From positions 1-49,123 of IMG/VR virus record IMGVR_UViG_3300006914_000015: 49,123 bases of DNA; one strand, written 5' to 3'. Positions within the stretch are counted from its first letter, which is position 1. Each line of letters begins with the position of its first letter. The notes under the pieces were generated by a model. It was not told the origin of the DNA. It was given only the letters and a program-made list of their open reading frames with translations, and did no database searches. This stretch comes from a virus. Position numbers and translations under genes: made by a program. Of this stretch, positions 22,143-30,276 are shown piece by piece.

Positions 22143-23789
22143 TCAGAAGCCGGCCGTCATCAGGTCGTTGGTCTCTGTACGGGTTGTCGCCAGGTCCACC
22201 ATCGGCGGCGGGGCGGCGGGCTTGGGTACCAGCCCCTTGTCGATCGCGAAGCCACGCGCCTCGTGCGCAAGTACCGCAGCTACTGCCGCGTCGACCAGCA
22301 TCCCGTCGCCGCGCTTGGCCAGCTTGAGGTAATTCTGGGTCAGTTCCTGCTCTTGGCCCGGACGAGGCTTCTTGCGGCTTCCCTTGACGATTACAGCGTT
22401 TTTACAGTGCTTAGCGAGCGTTTCTGAGCCATCGTGGGTGATCTCATTCGCGGCAAATGAGGTCGTGAACCGCTCGATCGCCTTGTCCATGCGCTGCTCG
22501 ACGTTCGTCGGGAACTCCACCACCCGGTCCGGCCACTTCGCCGACCAGGCGTCGAGGTAGTCCTGCCACCGGTATGGGTCGGCGAACATCACAGCGACGC
22601 GGTAGGCGGCGAAGGTGTCCTTGAGCTTCTGGTCGACCTCGACCGACGGGACCTTCCAGTCCGCCTTGGCGTCGGGAGGTCGCTCCCACACCTGAATCGT
22701 GAACAGCCGGCCATCCGACACGCGTGAAGCCACCAGCGCGGTCGCATCGCGGTACTTCGAGCCGTCGAACCCGAGTGTGACCACGTCTTGAGGACGCAGT
22801 CGGTCATCGGCGGCGAGCAGATCCCAGCGGACCGGATCCACGAACAGAGACTGGCCGACGACGATCTCGTTCAGGAAGAATCGGCGGCGGTCCGCTTCGA
22901 GGTGGCGGGCGGACTGGACCTCGTGCAGGATCCGGCCGCGGATGTTCACCCAGCCGCCGCGCTCTCGGGCACTGTCTCCGTACTGACGCAGCAGCTCGGC
23001 GTAAACCGCCTCAGTGTTGGTCAGATCATCGACCCGTTGGGGTTCGATCGTGTCCACCAGGACCCGCTCGTCGCCCGAATCGGCCGTGACCTGCGCCTCG
23101 GAACCCTCTGACGGGTCCCAGCCGTTGGTCAGCTCCAACCAGCGGCCGTCCATGCCGGCGACGTTGCGCTTGACCGCGCCGGCCACCTTGCGGAAACCGC
23201 CTTGCAGGGTGAACAGGTGTGACTCGGTCATCGTCAGGAACGTCATCGGGGCGCCGAGTCGCGCGCGCGCGGAGGTCGTCACCGGCTCGATTAGGCCACC
23301 GCTTGGCAGCTCTACCCGGGTCTGTCCCGCGTCCATGTTGGGCAGGTCGATGAGCGGACCACGACGGATCATCGAGAGCAGCGGCCGCCACGTGTTGTCG
23401 GTCTGATCCTCGCTGGTGCCCAGGCAGACGATCAGCGGCGACGGGTATGGGGCGCCGACAGGCTCGCCGGCAGGGTCCCAGCCATCGAAACGGGTCGGCC
23501 CGAGTGCTTCGGCGAGGATGATGGACGCCCCGAACGGGTCCTTTCCCCACTTCTGTGCCCGACGAAGCTGCCCTCCGGTGTACCGGAGGGCGTCAGGCGC
23601 CGGCCAGGGCGCCGCGTGCGTGTAAACGCGGTAGAAGTGGAGCAGGAACCGCCACATCTCGTCGGTCAGCCGGTACGGCTCGCCCATCCGGTAACCGTCC
23701 GGAATGACGCAGTGCGACTCGATCCACTCGCCGACGTCGTAGCCGAGGGTCGGGAACTCCCCCGGCTCGTTCGGGCCGCGCCAGGGCAT
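22143..23789 (-). CDS. terminase large subunit
   Basis: 548 aa. ATPase half: RRAQKWGKDPF is the Walker A-like loop, and FLTMTESHLF lies where Walker B is expected. Nuclease half: TLGFDGSKYRDATALV gives the first acidic residue, MFADPYRWQDYLDAW the second, and DAAVAAVLAHEA the last. It packs DNA into the head. It overlaps the small subunit by one base (TGATG). Confidence 0.9.
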   Translation of the reverse strand: MPWRGPNEPGEFPTLGYDVGEWIESHCVIPDGYRMGEPYRLTDEMWRFLLHFYRVYTHAAPWPAPDALRYTGGQLRRAQKWGKDPFGASIILAEALGPTRFDGWDPAGEPVGAPYPSPLIVCLGTSEDQTDNTWRPLLSMIRRGPLIDLPNMDAGQTRVELPSGGLIEPVTTSARARLGAPMTFLTMTESHLFTLQGGFRKVAGAVKRNVAGMDGRWLELTNGWDPSEGSEAQVTADSGDERVLVDTIEPQRVDDLTNTEAVYAELLRQYGDSARERGGWVNIRGRILHEVQSARHLEADRRRFFLNEIVVGQSLFVDPVRWDLLAADDRLRPQDVVTLGFDGSKYRDATALVASRVSDGRLFTIQVWERPPDAKADWKVPSVEVDQKLKDTFAAYRVAVMFADPYRWQDYLDAWSAKWPDRVVEFPTNVEQRMDKAIERFTTSFAANEITHDGSETLAKHCKNAVIVKGSRKKPRPGQEQELTQNYLKLAKRGDGMLVDAAVAAVLAHEARGFAIDKGLVPKPAAPPPMVDLATTRTETNDLMTAGF

Positions 23790-24199
23790 CAGCCGACCGC
23801 CCGGATGCGCCCCCGCACGTCCGTCGCTTCGCGCTTCTCAGCTACTTCGTCTGTCACGACCTGCCACAGCAGCAGCCGCATCGCCTTGGGCGTCAAACCC
23901 AGGCGGTCCTCCAGTGCGGTGACCTGGGCCAGCAGCGCCGCGGTGGCGTCAGGCTTTTCGGCTTCCACCATCATCCGGCAGTACCGTGCGACGGTTCGGG
24001 TCCAGCCCAACTTCTCCCACGCGACGGCCTGCGGTGTTGCCCACAGGTCCATCCACGCCACGCCTTCGGGTCCCGTGGTGCCGCCCGGCAGCGGCCATGG
24101 CGGCGGCGGTCCCTGGCGACCCTCCGCGGGAAGCAGTACCGGCCCGACGCGGGTCCTTCGGTTGGACGGCGCCTTGTCGTGCTTCGGGACCTGAGGCAA
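23789..24199 (-). CDS. terminase small subunit
   Basis: 136 aa from TTG 24199 with GGAGG eight bases upstream. The N-terminal third is Pro/Gly/Arg-rich; the rest is helical (YCRMMVEAEKPDATAALLAQ, TALEDRLGLTPKAM). Location before the large subunit and beside the noncoding repeat region indicates it selects the packaging site. Confidence 0.82.
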   Translation of the reverse strand: MPQVPKHDKAPSNRRTRVGPVLLPAEGRQGPPPPWPLPGGTTGPEGVAWMDLWATPQAVAWEKLGWTRTVARYCRMMVEAEKPDATAALLAQVTALEDRLGLTPKAMRLLLWQVVTDEVAEKREATDVRGRIRAVG

Positions 24200-24456
24200 C
24201 TACGCCACCTCCGCCCACGCAGGATCACGGCCCGGGAGGCGCGGACGCTCCTAACCCTCGGTAACTACCCCAAGGGCTGACTACAGCTAGTTACGATCTT
24301 GAAACGTGGCAAGGTCACACATTGTGGGGTGCCTGGCCCGGGGGTCCGGAGACCTTCATGATCAGTTTTTTCCCGGGTCGACTGTCACGGTAGGTAACAT
24401 CACCTAGCTCACTATCCGTGACACGCCACCGCGTCACTCCCACGCGTCACGTTGCG
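24200..24456. other. noncoding packaging/cos-like region with repeats
   Basis: 257 bp with no gene. It carries the perfect pair TGTCACGG (24383-24390) and CCGTGACA (24416-24423), an inner pair TAGGT/ACCTA, two direct GCGTCAC copies (24431-24437, 24444-24450), and the 11-mer CCTAGCTCACT (24403-24413) also found upstream of the GntR gene. In cos phages the cleavage and small-terminase sites lie here, between HNH and terminase genes. The exact nick site cannot be read. Confidence 0.6.
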
Positions 24457-24780
24457 TTAGCGCGCACCCTTGGCCCCATTGCATGAGCGACACAGCACAG
24501 CCAGGGCCTGGCCCTCGTCCCCGCCTGCCCCCACTGCCACCGGGTGGTCCGCGGTCAGGTCGCTGCTGGGGTGTGGCTCACGCTGCCACCCTGGACACCA
24601 GTCCCCGTGCACCCGCTTATGCGCCACGACGGCAGCAGCACGCCGGTCGTCCTCGCGTGCGACACGTGGTCGTCGCTGACGCTTGGCCTTGAGCGTGGCC
24701 CTGTCCTTGACCCTCTGGTGGGTGGGGCAACGCGTGGCCTGCGTGAGCGTGCCGCAGTCAAGGCAGAGTCGCAGAGGCAT
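24457..24780 (-). CDS. HNH endonuclease beside terminase
   Basis: 107 aa. CLDCG and RCPTHQ at the N-terminus form one zinc site; HGDWCPGWQ, DLTADHPVAVG and LCRSCNGAKGAR give the HNH core. Such HNH proteins are adjacent to the terminase in many cos-packaging siphoviruses and are needed for cos cutting. It is intact, unlike the two other HNH genes of this genome. Confidence 0.88.
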   Translation of the reverse strand: MPLRLCLDCGTLTQATRCPTHQRVKDRATLKAKRQRRPRVAREDDRRAAAVVAHKRVHGDWCPGWQREPHPSSDLTADHPVAVGAGGDEGQALAVLCRSCNGAKGAR

Positions 24781-24905
24781 CGTTCACCTCACCCGTTCAC
24801 CCGAGGTGTACGCGCGACGTATGGGACACCGGGAGACAGTTCGACCCGGGCCACAATGGTCCGGGTCGGCGGCGCGCTGACGAGACTGCGCCGATAATGA
24901 GATCA

Positions 24906-25337
24906 CTATGCTTCGCTGCTGGTCAGCGTGTCAAGCTGGCCGTTGGGTGTGTCGTCGCAGCGTCGGATCAGTGCGACTGCGGCGAGCAGGCTTTCGGCGA
25001 TCTCCAGTGCCTCGCTCTCGGTCAGCCGTAGGGCGCCGTCGCCGCCGTGGAGCGCGGCGACGTGGATCCGGTCGTCGTGCCGGCGCATTGAGAAGACGCC
25101 GCTGCTGCGGGTGGCCATGTCGAGTGCGTCGCCGTGGTAGTCGGTGTCGGGCCAGTTGGCGGGTTCCCAGCGGGTGGTGCCGTTCATGCTGGCCTCCACG
25201 TCGTCGCCGTCGTAGCACGTCGGCCGGGCGCGGCCGGGTAGTCGCTTCCAGTGGTGTTCGCTGGCCAGCCGGTGCACGGTGCCGAGCGGTCGCCGCCAGA
25301 TGTGGGCGACCTCGGCGGCGGTGTAGTAGCGGATCAT
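24906..25337 (-). CDS. helix-turn-helix DNA-binding protein
   Basis: 143 aa from ATG 25337 (ATGA overlap). Residues 1-45 form a MerR/excisionase-like winged helix (RYYTAAEVAHIWRRPLGTVH, then GRARPTCYDGDDVEASM). The C-terminal half ends in a two-helix block LTESEALEIAESLLAAVALI, perhaps for dimerisation. Last gene of the early operon, next to the late genes, so it may be the switch to late expression; not proven. Confidence 0.7.
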   Translation of the reverse strand: MIRYYTAAEVAHIWRRPLGTVHRLASEHHWKRLPGRARPTCYDGDDVEASMNGTTRWEPANWPDTDYHGDALDMATRSSGVFSMRRHDDRIHVAALHGGDGALRLTESEALEIAESLLAAVALIRRCDDTPNGQLDTLTSSEA

Positions 25338-25513
25338 CGGCAAGTGCACTTATCGGTCGCGCGCAGGCAGCCTCGGCAGCGCCACGTGTAGCCGTCACTG
25401 TCGTACGCGCCGAGGTAGGCCTGCCAGCGTTGACAGCGGCAACGCGGGTTCCGACCGCGACGTGTGATCTCAGCGATCAGCTCCTCGTCGGTCGCTTCGC
25501 TCAGTTCGCTCAC
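25334..25513 (-). CDS. small zinc-ribbon-like protein
   Basis: 59 aa from GTG 25513 (GTGA overlap). It has NPRCRCQRW and WRCRGCLRATDKCTCR, six to seven Cys suited to binding one or two zinc ions. Acidic N-terminal helix. Likely nucleic-acid or protein binding; no family recognised. Confidence 0.7.
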   Translation of the reverse strand: MSELSEATDEELIAEITRRGRNPRCRCQRWQAYLGAYDSDGYTWRCRGCLRATDKCTCR

Positions 25514-25722
25514 GCCGCTGCCTTCTTCCCCTCGCGGCGAGTCTGGGCCCGCCAGTCCATCCACATGGCGAGGATCAGCCCACCGACGCCGAGCACCAGG
25601 CCGATCAAGCCGCAGAGCCATATCGGCAGGTGGTCGAGCGCGCCGAGCAGTGCGGCGATGTGGATCACCGCAATGCCGCCGACAACCCAAGCCAGGATCG
25701 TTATCCAGAACCATCGCGTCAC
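25510..25722 (-). CDS. small two-helix membrane protein
   Basis: 70 aa from GTG 25722 (GTGA overlap). Two hydrophobic helices: residues ~5-27 (WITILAWVVGGIAVIHIAAL) and ~34-55 (LCGLIGLVLGVGGLILAM), then a positive tail RREGKK. It may alter the host membrane early in infection. No family recognised. Confidence 0.7.
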   Translation of the reverse strand: MTRWFWITILAWVVGGIAVIHIAALLGALDHLPIWLCGLIGLVLGVGGLILAMWMDWRAQTRREGKKAAA

Positions 25723-26390
25723 GCCGCCGCCCTCTTCCTCGCCATGACCAGCCGGTCCAGCGTCCGTAGCTGTGTGCTGTCCCACCGGTGCTGCTCGTCC
25801 CCGTCGCATAGGACCTCGGTGGGCTTGGTGGAGTCGATGGGCCGCACGATGGCGGTCAGCGTGCCGTCGCAGCGGGGGCACGGCCCGACCTCGACACGCC
25901 GGGTGCCGGACGGATACGCCAGACCCCAAGCCCGCGACACCAGCGACGCCAGCTCGTCGGCGGCCTCGCCGGCGTACTCGGTGGCGGCGAGCCACTCGGC
26001 GTGCCGAGCCACGTAGGCGCCGATCGCGCTCACCTCGTCGGTCGGCAGCCCGATGCCGCGCTCCTCGCCGATCAACTTGGCCCACGACACGAGCACGTGT
26101 CGGATCTCGGCGCGTATCGCCACCACCTCGTCGCGGGGCGGCGTGCCGCTACCGGGTTTGCTGCTGGTGCGCTCGCCCTGACCGGCAGCCTTGAGGACGA
26201 GTTCCAGCTCGCCGTGCAGCTCGGCAGCCTTGACGGGGTTCTCGCCGAGCCGGCGCAGGTGGACGGGGCAGAGCCGGAGTCCGTCGGCGGCGCGCGCGGT
26301 GAGGCACCCTCGGCACCCGTCTTGGTCGCATCCGTCACCGTGCCGGCCGGGGATGGCGCAGCCGGGCGCGACGCACAGCAGCGGGGTCAT
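25719..26390 (-). CDS. zinc-binding protein, actinophage-type
   Basis: 223 aa. An N-terminal Cys/His-rich part (PLLCVAPGC, CDQDGCRGCL, LCPVHLRRL), a helical middle (RAEIRHVLVSWAKLIGEERG) and a later ribbon VGPCPRCDG ... LCDGDEQH. This domain order occurs in actinobacterial mobile elements and phages with no known function. It may bind DNA. Confidence 0.72.
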   Translation of the reverse strand: MTPLLCVAPGCAIPGRHGDGCDQDGCRGCLTARAADGLRLCPVHLRRLGENPVKAAELHGELELVLKAAGQGERTSSKPGSGTPPRDEVVAIRAEIRHVLVSWAKLIGEERGIGLPTDEVSAIGAYVARHAEWLAATEYAGEAADELASLVSRAWGLAYPSGTRRVEVGPCPRCDGTLTAIVRPIDSTKPTEVLCDGDEQHRWDSTQLRTLDRLVMARKRAAA

Positions 26391-26659
26391 AGCGCCTCCT
26401 CGCCCCGCTTGGCGAGCCGCTCGATCTCGTTCTCCCGATCACACTCCGCCTGCATCTGATATGCCCGGACCGTGCGGGCGAGGAGTTTCACGTCGTCGGG
26501 TACCCGCTGCAGCGGCTTGGCGGGGCACCACGGGTACGGCTTGATGATGTGCTTACCGGTAGCCATGTCATACATCTCAGCGAGGTACTTCGGGTGCACG
26601 TCTTCCTCTTCGAGGAGGTCGGCAACGAGGTCCAGAACCCAGTTCGGCAGGTTGCTCAC
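26387..26659 (-). CDS. hypothetical early protein
   Basis: 90 aa. Starts MSNLPNWVLDLVADLLEEE; central KHIIKPYPWCPAKPLQRVP; helical end. Four-base overlaps join it to both neighbours. I do not recognise it; composition is soluble and acidic. Confidence 0.65.
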   Translation of the reverse strand: MSNLPNWVLDLVADLLEEEDVHPKYLAEMYDMATGKHIIKPYPWCPAKPLQRVPDDVKLLARTVRAYQMQAECDRENEIERLAKRGEEAL

Positions 26660-26868
26660 GTCCCCGTCCCTTCCTCCATCGGCAGCAGGATGGCGGTGCG
26701 TGGCCCGGTGGGGTCATGCTCGTAGGCCGGTTCGACCTCGACGCCGGGCGCGGACAGGATGGCGTCGGCAATCTCTTCGGCCGTCCAGTCGCCGGGTTCG
26801 GTCGGCACGTGGCCAGAGGCGATGATCTCGGCGAGCCACTGGCGGGCGGTGTCGCGGGGGTCAGCCAT
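26656..26868 (-). CDS. hypothetical small early protein
   Basis: 70 aa, ATG 26868. Acidic, with AEEIADAILSAPG and HDPTGPRTAILLPMEEG. Four-base overlap with the next gene. No family recognised; likely a minor regulatory or host-takeover protein. Confidence 0.6.
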   Translation of the reverse strand: MADPRDTARQWLAEIIASGHVPTEPGDWTAEEIADAILSAPGVEVEPAYEHDPTGPRTAILLPMEEGTGT

Positions 26869-27193
26869 CAGCGTTCCTCAGCTTCTCGTTGATCGATTGC
26901 CGAAAGGCCTCCTTGCGCGTCCGACCGGGGATCAGGGTGTTCTCGTCGAGTTCCAGCACGTCGTTCATCACCTCGCGGTCGCCGCCGACAACCACCGTGA
27001 CGAACAACTGGCGCCGAAAGAGTCCACGAAGCAGGGCAAGCAAGCTCACGCGCACTGCGCAGCGCACGAACGGGTCGTCGATCGGCTCCCGAAAGGCGAT
27101 CGTCTTGCCGTCCACCTCGGTTGTCACCCAGTAGCGGGGGCCGGTGACATGGGAGTCGTACGTGGCGCGGATGGACGGTCGCAGATCAGCCAT
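26861..27193 (-). CDS. hypothetical phage protein
   Basis: 110 aa from ATG 27193. Contains IRATYDSHVTGPRYWVTTEV, a beta-rich fold FREPIDDPFVRCAVRVSLLA, and a Lys/Arg helix RTRKEAFRQSINEKL. The pattern is familiar from actinophage early regions but has no assigned role that I know. Confidence 0.65.
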   Translation of the reverse strand: MADLRPSIRATYDSHVTGPRYWVTTEVDGKTIAFREPIDDPFVRCAVRVSLLALLRGLFRRQLFVTVVVGGDREVMNDVLELDENTLIPGRTRKEAFRQSINEKLRNADG

Positions 27194-27896
27194 GGTCGTC
27201 TCCGTCCTGCCCGTCGGCCGGCGTGGCGTCGGAGAGCGGGCCTTCCTGGCGGAGCAGCGTTTCCCACGACCAGCGTGCTCCCATGGGTCGGGCGAGGCGC
27301 CATCCGTCGGCCTTGTCGATGACGGGTCGCCTGGGTTCGCGCTTCCACGTCTCGCCCCTGGCACTGCGTACCGCCGTGACTTCCGGCCCGGGTTCGTACG
27401 GCAGCGCCCACTCGCGCGGCCTGTCCGGGGTGACGACCTCGCCCTCGTCCTGGATGGGTTGCCACCGAGCAAGGAAGGCTCGCGCGGCGTCCAGGTCGGC
27501 CGTGGTGGTTCCCGGGTAGGCGGCGAGCGCGACCTCGTCGTTGCCGCCTTCGGCGTATCTGACGAGGGTTTCGACGGGGAGGCGGGTGCCGTAGACGCAG
27601 GGCTGGCCGGATTTGCGACGCCGGTCGATCCAGATCTCGGCGGGACGGTCGCCGTCGTCCGGGGCGGCCTGCCCGGCGCGGTCAAGTCGCCGGATGGCCG
27701 CCACAAGGATCTCGACGAACGCAACGTGATCCCATTCGGACTTGCCCAGCGCGACGCACAAGCCGGCGATCCGGATGTGCTCCGGCGAGTCGGGGTCACC
27801 CGTGCGCCACAGGTCGATCAGCACGTCGAGGTTGTTCTCGACATCGGCCAGGGCTTGGTCGAAGGTGGCGATCTGGCCGGGGGTGACGTCATCCAT
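27186..27896 (-). CDS. protein with a DUF433-like region
   Basis: 236 aa. Residues 1-80 are helical (DVENNLDVLIDLWRTG). Residues ~90-140 read RRRKSGQPCVYGTRLPVETL and GTTTADLDAARAFL, matching the DUF433 fold, an antitoxin-like winged helix with a conserved GxPxxxGTR pattern. The C-terminal ~90 residues are Arg/Pro-rich. It may be a DNA-binding regulator or counter to a host toxin. Confidence 0.7.
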   Translation of the reverse strand: MDDVTPGQIATFDQALADVENNLDVLIDLWRTGDPDSPEHIRIAGLCVALGKSEWDHVAFVEILVAAIRRLDRAGQAAPDDGDRPAEIWIDRRRKSGQPCVYGTRLPVETLVRYAEGGNDEVALAAYPGTTTADLDAARAFLARWQPIQDEGEVVTPDRPREWALPYEPGPEVTAVRSARGETWKREPRRPVIDKADGWRLARPMGARWSWETLLRQEGPLSDATPADGQDGDDHG

Positions 27897-28146
27897 TGAG
27901 TGCCCCGTCGGTCTCGGTCCAGCCGATCGCCGCCTCGGTCGCCGTCACGTCTTCGAGCGCCTGTTCGTAGCCGGCGCGGTACGCCGATTCGACAGCGGCG
28001 CGGAAGTTGGGGCTCTCGGATAAGCCTTTAGCCACTAGGTCCGGCACGTACTCCAGTCCACGCAGCGACCCGATGTGCGCCTTCGCAGCGTCGATGAACA
28101 CCCGCTCGGGTACGGCCGCCCAGATGTCTCCGTCAGCCACGGTCAT
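27889..28146 (-). CDS. hypothetical early protein
   Basis: 85 aa, ATG 28146. Mostly helical: FIDAAKAHIGSLRGLEYV, VESAYRAGYEQALEDVTA. It overlaps the upstream gene by 14 bases. No family recognised. Confidence 0.62.
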   Translation of the reverse strand: MTVADGDIWAAVPERVFIDAAKAHIGSLRGLEYVPDLVAKGLSESPNFRAAVESAYRAGYEQALEDVTATEAAIGWTETDGALNG

Positions 28147-29155
28147 CCTCTGTCTGGCCGGTGTTGTCGGGCAGGGCGTCCACAGCGGAGGCGAGGTTGT
28201 CGAGCGCAGCGGCCTCGCGGGAGTCCAGTCCGGGGATCAGGAGCATGACCTTCCGCCACGCCTTCGCCGCGTCGACCACCCGCTCGGTGGCTTGGTCGCG
28301 TGCGGCCTGTCGCCATGCGGCGTCGAGGTCGGCGGGTGTGCCCTCGATCACCCGCTGGTAGTGGGCGACCCGGGCGGCGAGCCGGTCACGGTCGGCGGCC
28401 AACGTTTCCAGCGCCGCTACGACCTCATACGTGGTGTGCCGGTCGAGGTGCTGGCCTCGCGCGGCTCGCAGGCCGATCTCGTCGTCGAACTCCGTCGTGG
28501 GTAGTTCCCAGCCGCAGGCGATGGGGCAGCGGCGGAAGCGGTCGAGCGCGTCGCCGTCAGTGGCCCGCTGCCCGCCCGCCCCGTCCTCGGGTACCGCCGG
28601 GGCGGCTGCGCGCGGGGGGCGGGTTTCGTACAGCAACCAGCCATCGCCGCGGTCCACGTAGACATGCACCGGCCGGCCCTGCGAGTTTGCAAGTGCTTGG
28701 AAGTCGTAGCCGACGGGTCGGTGTACCACGTTGGGGCTGCGGTCCATTCGCGAGCCCCACTTGACCGCCTCAGACGGCCTGTGCGCCTCGGGTGCCTCCT
28801 GGGGTACGGCCCGGGCGGGTTCGGCCGTCTCCGTGGACGCTGGGCCGGCCTGCGGGGCGGCTGCGGCGAGACGGCGGAGGATGCTCGCCGCATGGCGTAG
28901 GCCTGGCCTCTCACGATCCGTGTTGACCTTCTCGGTGAGGGCTTCGATCACCTCGACCGCCTCGGCGAGCACCTGCTGCCGGTGAGCGGGCAGCACGGCG
29001 GCGAGGACGACATCAGCCAGGTCGCTCTCTGTCCCGACGAGGGTCATCGCGGGGTCGTCGTAAGGGCTCTCGCGCAAGTTGGATGCCCGCGAGAGGATCG
29101 CCTCGGCGGCGAGCGCGCGCAGGTCGGGGTCGGCGCGGGGCGGGGTGGCGGTCAC
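28133..29155 (-). CDS. hypothetical protein with helical and beta modules
   Basis: 340 aa from GTG 29155 (GTGA overlap). A helical N-terminus (LRALAAEAILSRASNL, AVEVIEALTEKV) is followed by Pro/Ala linker, a short beta region (GRPVHVYVDRGDGWLLYE) and a long coiled-coil-like end (ETLAADRDRLAARVAHYQRV). The architecture suggests a scaffold or adaptor protein in the early operon. Function unknown. Confidence 0.65.
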   Translation of the reverse strand: MTATPPRADPDLRALAAEAILSRASNLRESPYDDPAMTLVGTESDLADVVLAAVLPAHRQQVLAEAVEVIEALTEKVNTDRERPGLRHAASILRRLAAAAPQAGPASTETAEPARAVPQEAPEAHRPSEAVKWGSRMDRSPNVVHRPVGYDFQALANSQGRPVHVYVDRGDGWLLYETRPPRAAAPAVPEDGAGGQRATDGDALDRFRRCPIACGWELPTTEFDDEIGLRAARGQHLDRHTTYEVVAALETLAADRDRLAARVAHYQRVIEGTPADLDAAWRQAARDQATERVVDAAKAWRKVMLLIPGLDSREAAALDNLASAVDALPDNTGQTEDDRG

Positions 29156-29379
29156 GCGGTGATCCCCCGGACGGCGCGGATTTCCACATCGGCGTCGGCG
29201 GGCATGGTCCATTCGACCGCGCCGCTGTCATCCTCGTCTTCGACCGCGAGGATTACGTGGTCGGAGGTGAAGGTGAGCCATCGGAGTAGGCCGGCGACAG
29301 CCTCGGGGCCGTCGTTGGTTTGTGCATCGAAGGCAACAGACGCGCCGATGTGGCAGCGGGTCAGGTCGACGGCGAGCAT
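29152..29379 (-). CDS. hypothetical small protein
   Basis: 75 aa from ATG 29379 after AAAGGA. MLAVDLTRCHIGASVAF, then HVILAVEDEDDSGAVEW; beta-rich and acidic. GTGA overlap with the next gene. No family recognised. Confidence 0.62.
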   Translation of the reverse strand: MLAVDLTRCHIGASVAFDAQTNDGPEAVAGLLRWLTFTSDHVILAVEDEDDSGAVEWTMPADADVEIRAVRGITA

Positions 29380-29419
29380 CGCGGGTCCTTTCGGATGTCG
29401 AGGTCGAGCGGTTCGGTGC

Positions 29420-29713
29420 TCACGCGGCACCGCCAGTGGACTCGGGCTCGACGGTCACCCAGTCGCGCAGGTGGCCACCGCAGCCGGGTTCGTCGCAGGT
29501 GGCGTTCTCGTCGTAGACCAGACCGGGCAGCATCTCGACGGTGGCGTAGGCGAGGCAGAGGTAGTCGTTGATGTGCCGGCCGGTGCCCATGTCGTCCTCG
29601 ATGGCGTGCATGGTGTCGGCGAGGGCGTCGATGAGTGCGGCGCGTAGGTGGGCGGCGACCTCGGCGCGGATCCGCGCGCCTTCCGCGACCACGCGGGCCT
29701 GTTCGAGGGTCAT
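29420..29713 (-). CDS. hypothetical protein with zinc-like end
   Basis: 97 aa from ATG 29713 (ATGA). Helical MTLEQARVVAEGARIRAEV and ALIDALADTMHAIEDDMG, then CDEPGCGGHLRDW, a likely half zinc ribbon. Sits between the RuvC-like gene and small proteins. Unknown role. Confidence 0.65.
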   Translation of the reverse strand: MTLEQARVVAEGARIRAEVAAHLRAALIDALADTMHAIEDDMGTGRHINDYLCLAYATVEMLPGLVYDENATCDEPGCGGHLRDWVTVEPESTGGAA

Positions 29714-30276
29714 CGGTCGGTCTCCTCGGTGTGGTCGGGCCACGCGACGGCGTCGAGGGCGGCCCGGTGGGTGGCGGGTAGGGCGGCGATGGGATGGCCG
29801 AGGTGGTCGGCGGCGGCCGCGGCGAGGACCAACGCGTCGGCTTCGTCTTCGCCGCCGTGGAAGTTGGGGAAGCGGCGGGCCACCTCGCGCATCACGTCGG
29901 CCTTGGACGCGTTGCCCCGTCCGGTGGCGTACTTAGCGCGGCCGGTGGGACCCATGACTGCGAGCGGCATGTTGTCGGAGAGGTTCTCGGTGACGAGCCA
30001 CCACAGGCCGGCGCGGGTAGTGGCGTGGCCGGTGACGCGGGAGTAGGCGAGTCCTTCGACGACGACCAGGTCCCACTTTCCGTCGGGTCCGAGTGGAGCC
30101 TCGATGACGAGGGCGATCTGGTCGATCATCCAGCGGATGCGGTCGCGGTCGCCCCACTTGGTGTGCTTGGCCGGTTCTTTGATCAGTTCGGTGCGGTAGC
30201 GGTGGTCGATGCCGTTGGTGGTGACGACGGCGACGCCAGTGGCGGTGAGGCTGAGGTCGAGGCCGAGGATGTTCAC
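29710..30276 (-). CDS. RuvC-like Holliday junction resolvase
   Basis: 188 aa. The four acidic positions of the RNase H-fold resolvases can be seen: Asp7 in LGLDLSLTATG, Glu in LVVVEGLAYSR, and two in HGGEDEADALVLAAA; GRGNASKADVM is the usual central motif. It probably resolves recombination or replication intermediates before packaging. ATGA overlaps link it to the methyltransferase. Confidence 0.88.
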   Translation of the reverse strand: MNILGLDLSLTATGVAVVTTNGIDHRYRTELIKEPAKHTKWGDRDRIRWMIDQIALVIEAPLGPDGKWDLVVVEGLAYSRVTGHATTRAGLWWLVTENLSDNMPLAVMGPTGRAKYATGRGNASKADVMREVARRFPNFHGGEDEADALVLAAAAADHLGHPIAALPATHRAALDAVAWPDHTEETDR

